A stretch of 28,794 nt of DNA from a virus. The position numbers were made by a program, and so were the translations under genes. Positions within the stretch are counted from its first letter, which is position 1, and every line of letters starts with the position of its first letter. Under the pieces are notes generated by a model. That model worked only from the letters and a program-made list of their open reading frames with translations. It had not been told where the DNA came from and did no database searches. Location of the stretch: IMG/VR virus record IMGVR_UViG_3300043540_000121, positions 1 through 28,794 of that record, one strand, 5' to 3'. Below, piece after piece: positions 27,751 to 28,794 of the stretch.

Positions 27751-28794
27751 ATGTCCACCCTGGTCTTCGCTAACAACGCGGCTAGCACCCTAGCCGGGGG
27801 TATCACGAACACGAGCCTTACCATTAACCTGGCGGCGGGCGGAGGGGCAGCGTTCCCCAACCCGATCGGTGACCAGTATTTTGTGGGTACGCTTATCGAC
27901 GCGGCCACCGGGCTGTTGCGCGAGATCGTGTGGTGCACGGCGAGGGCCGGCGACGTGCTTACTGTGGTGCGCGCCCAGGAAGGCACCACGGCGCTAAACT
28001 GGCAGCCCAACGACCTGTTTCAGCACCTTTGGACGGCCGGGCAGGCGGGGGCAATGCAGCAGCAGAGCGCCGCCCCCAGCTCCCTGATCTATTACGGGGC
28101 GGACACCAGCAGCATCGTCAACCAGATGGTGGCGACGGTTACGCCTACGATATCCGCCCTAACCACAGGGTCTATCTTCGAGATCACGCCGAAGTACGCC
28201 AACACCACCAGCAGCGTCAGTTTGTATTTGTCGGGCCTCGGACCTTATCAGGTATACCGCGCCGATGGCACGAGCCTTCAGCCGGGGGATATACAGGCCG
28301 CGCCGTACAAGGCGTTGATCGGTTGGGATGCCACGGCGTCCAAGTTCCTGCTGCTTAACCCGTGTCTGTGGGACAGCCTGGCGGAGAACATTTATGTGGG
28401 TGTTGATTCCGGTACGTCTACGGCTTACAATATTACGAATCCCATTCCTTCCGTAGTGACGCTAAGTGTGGGCACAGCAGTAAGTTTTCGAGCGGCCAAC
28501 GCGTCGGCGGGGGGAACCACCACACTTACGCTAGGCAGCTCGGGGGCCAAGAATTTTTATCGGGCGGACGGCACCAACCTTCATCAAAACGATATCCTTG
28601 CGAACGAAGTAGTTTTGGCTGTCTACGACGGCTCCGGGTATCAGCTTAGCGGTGTAGTGTCTACAAACAAACCTGCCCAAAACATAGTGGAATATTCTTC
28701 TCCAGGGACCTTCAATTGGACCGTACCGTCCGGCGTTTATTCGATAAAGGAACTCAACTGCTGGGGTGGTGGCGGAGGCGGGGGTGGCTCGTCT
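27751..28794 (+). CDS. Tail fibre protein (partial, runs off the window)
   Basis: The visible part is 348 codons, open to the last base. AAGGAG precedes ATG 27751. The N-terminal 110 residues (ITNTSLTINLAAGGGAAFPN; EIVWCTARAGDVLTVVRAQE; GTTALNWQPNDLFQHLWTAG) are the attachment domain common to many phage fibres. Two related repeats follow: one with YRADGTSLQPGDIQA near residue 169 and one with YRADGTNLHQNDILA near residue 270. The sequence then enters a glycine-rich domain (FNWTVPSGVYSIKELNCWGG) whose poly-Gly tract is cut by the window end. This is the same domain type as the secreted proteins at 1154 and 2256, but here on a fibre without a leader. Confidence 0.8.
   Translation, partial: MSTLVFANNAASTLAGGITNTSLTINLAAGGGAAFPNPIGDQYFVGTLIDAATGLLREIVWCTARAGDVLTVVRAQEGTTALNWQPNDLFQHLWTAGQAGAMQQQSAAPSSLIYYGADTSSIVNQMVATVTPTISALTTGSIFEITPKYANTTSSVSLYLSGLGPYQVYRADGTSLQPGDIQAAPYKALIGWDATASKFLLLNPCLWDSLAENIYVGVDSGTSTAYNITNPIPSVVTLSVGTAVSFRAANASAGGTTTLTLGSSGAKNFYRADGTNLHQNDILANEVVLAVYDGSGYQLSGVVSTNKPAQNIVEYSSPGTFNWTVPSGVYSIKELNCWGGGGGGGGSS

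Noticed and set aside
1-28794. tRNA genes, integrase, attachment sites, insertion sequences
   Set aside because: I looked for cloverleaf-like ends, recombinase motifs and terminal inverted repeats and saw none that would stand.

Overview
The window is a stretch of a GC-rich tailed phage (or prophage) genome with a contractile tail (myovirus type). All real genes lie on the + strand and are packed tightly. At least 18 junctions overlap by 1 or 4 bases (ATGA, GTGA, TTGA, TGATG, TAATG), and several genes start with GTG or TTG. The combination of a DUF2213-type protease, a DUF2184-type major capsid protein and a DUF3383-type sheath is known from Bcep781-like and AP22-like phages, so I read it as a distant relative of those. 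The host cannot be named from the sequence. GC content, codon use and the DUF1906-type lysin are compatible with an alphaproteobacterium, but that is inference. No terminase, portal, replication gene, integrase, tRNA or CRISPR was seen.

Region 1 (1-6344) is a host-interaction and lysis cassette. It opens with the 3' end of a probable tail fibre. Next comes a run of small proteins with Sec signal peptides, including two paralogous glycine-rich proteins with nearly identical ends and a variable middle. A fibre-associated protein, a two-helix membrane protein, a DUF1906 endolysin, further small membrane proteins, a lipoprotein and a membrane-anchored coiled-coil protein follow. A 14-codon remnant of a lysin start at 673-717 shows that this cassette has been rearranged.

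Region 2 (6345-14561) builds the head and neck. It holds a secreted beta protein, a small basic protein, a NUDIX hydrolase, a protease-scaffold fusion with a strong internal start, a probable decoration protein, the major capsid protein, and then a series of neck and connector proteins. The 114-base gap after the major capsid gene contains a nested GC-rich hairpin.

Region 3 (14602-27739) builds the tail: sheath, tube, a tail assembly chaperone with a -1-frame continuation, a small unknown protein, two tandem paralogous tape-measure-like proteins, and a nearly complete baseplate (adaptor, plug, hub, spike, gp25-like, J-like, I-like). The two tape measures share a front half but end in different cell-wall enzymes: one an M15-like zinc peptidase, the other a tail lysozyme. 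A small beta domain resembling the E1-FCCH fold occurs five times in four virion proteins. An AT-richer DUF6527-like gene sits inside the baseplate operon.

Region 4 (27751-28794) is the start of a tail fibre. It contains tandem repeats and is cut off by the window end inside a glycine-rich domain of the same type as the two secreted glycine-rich proteins of region 1.
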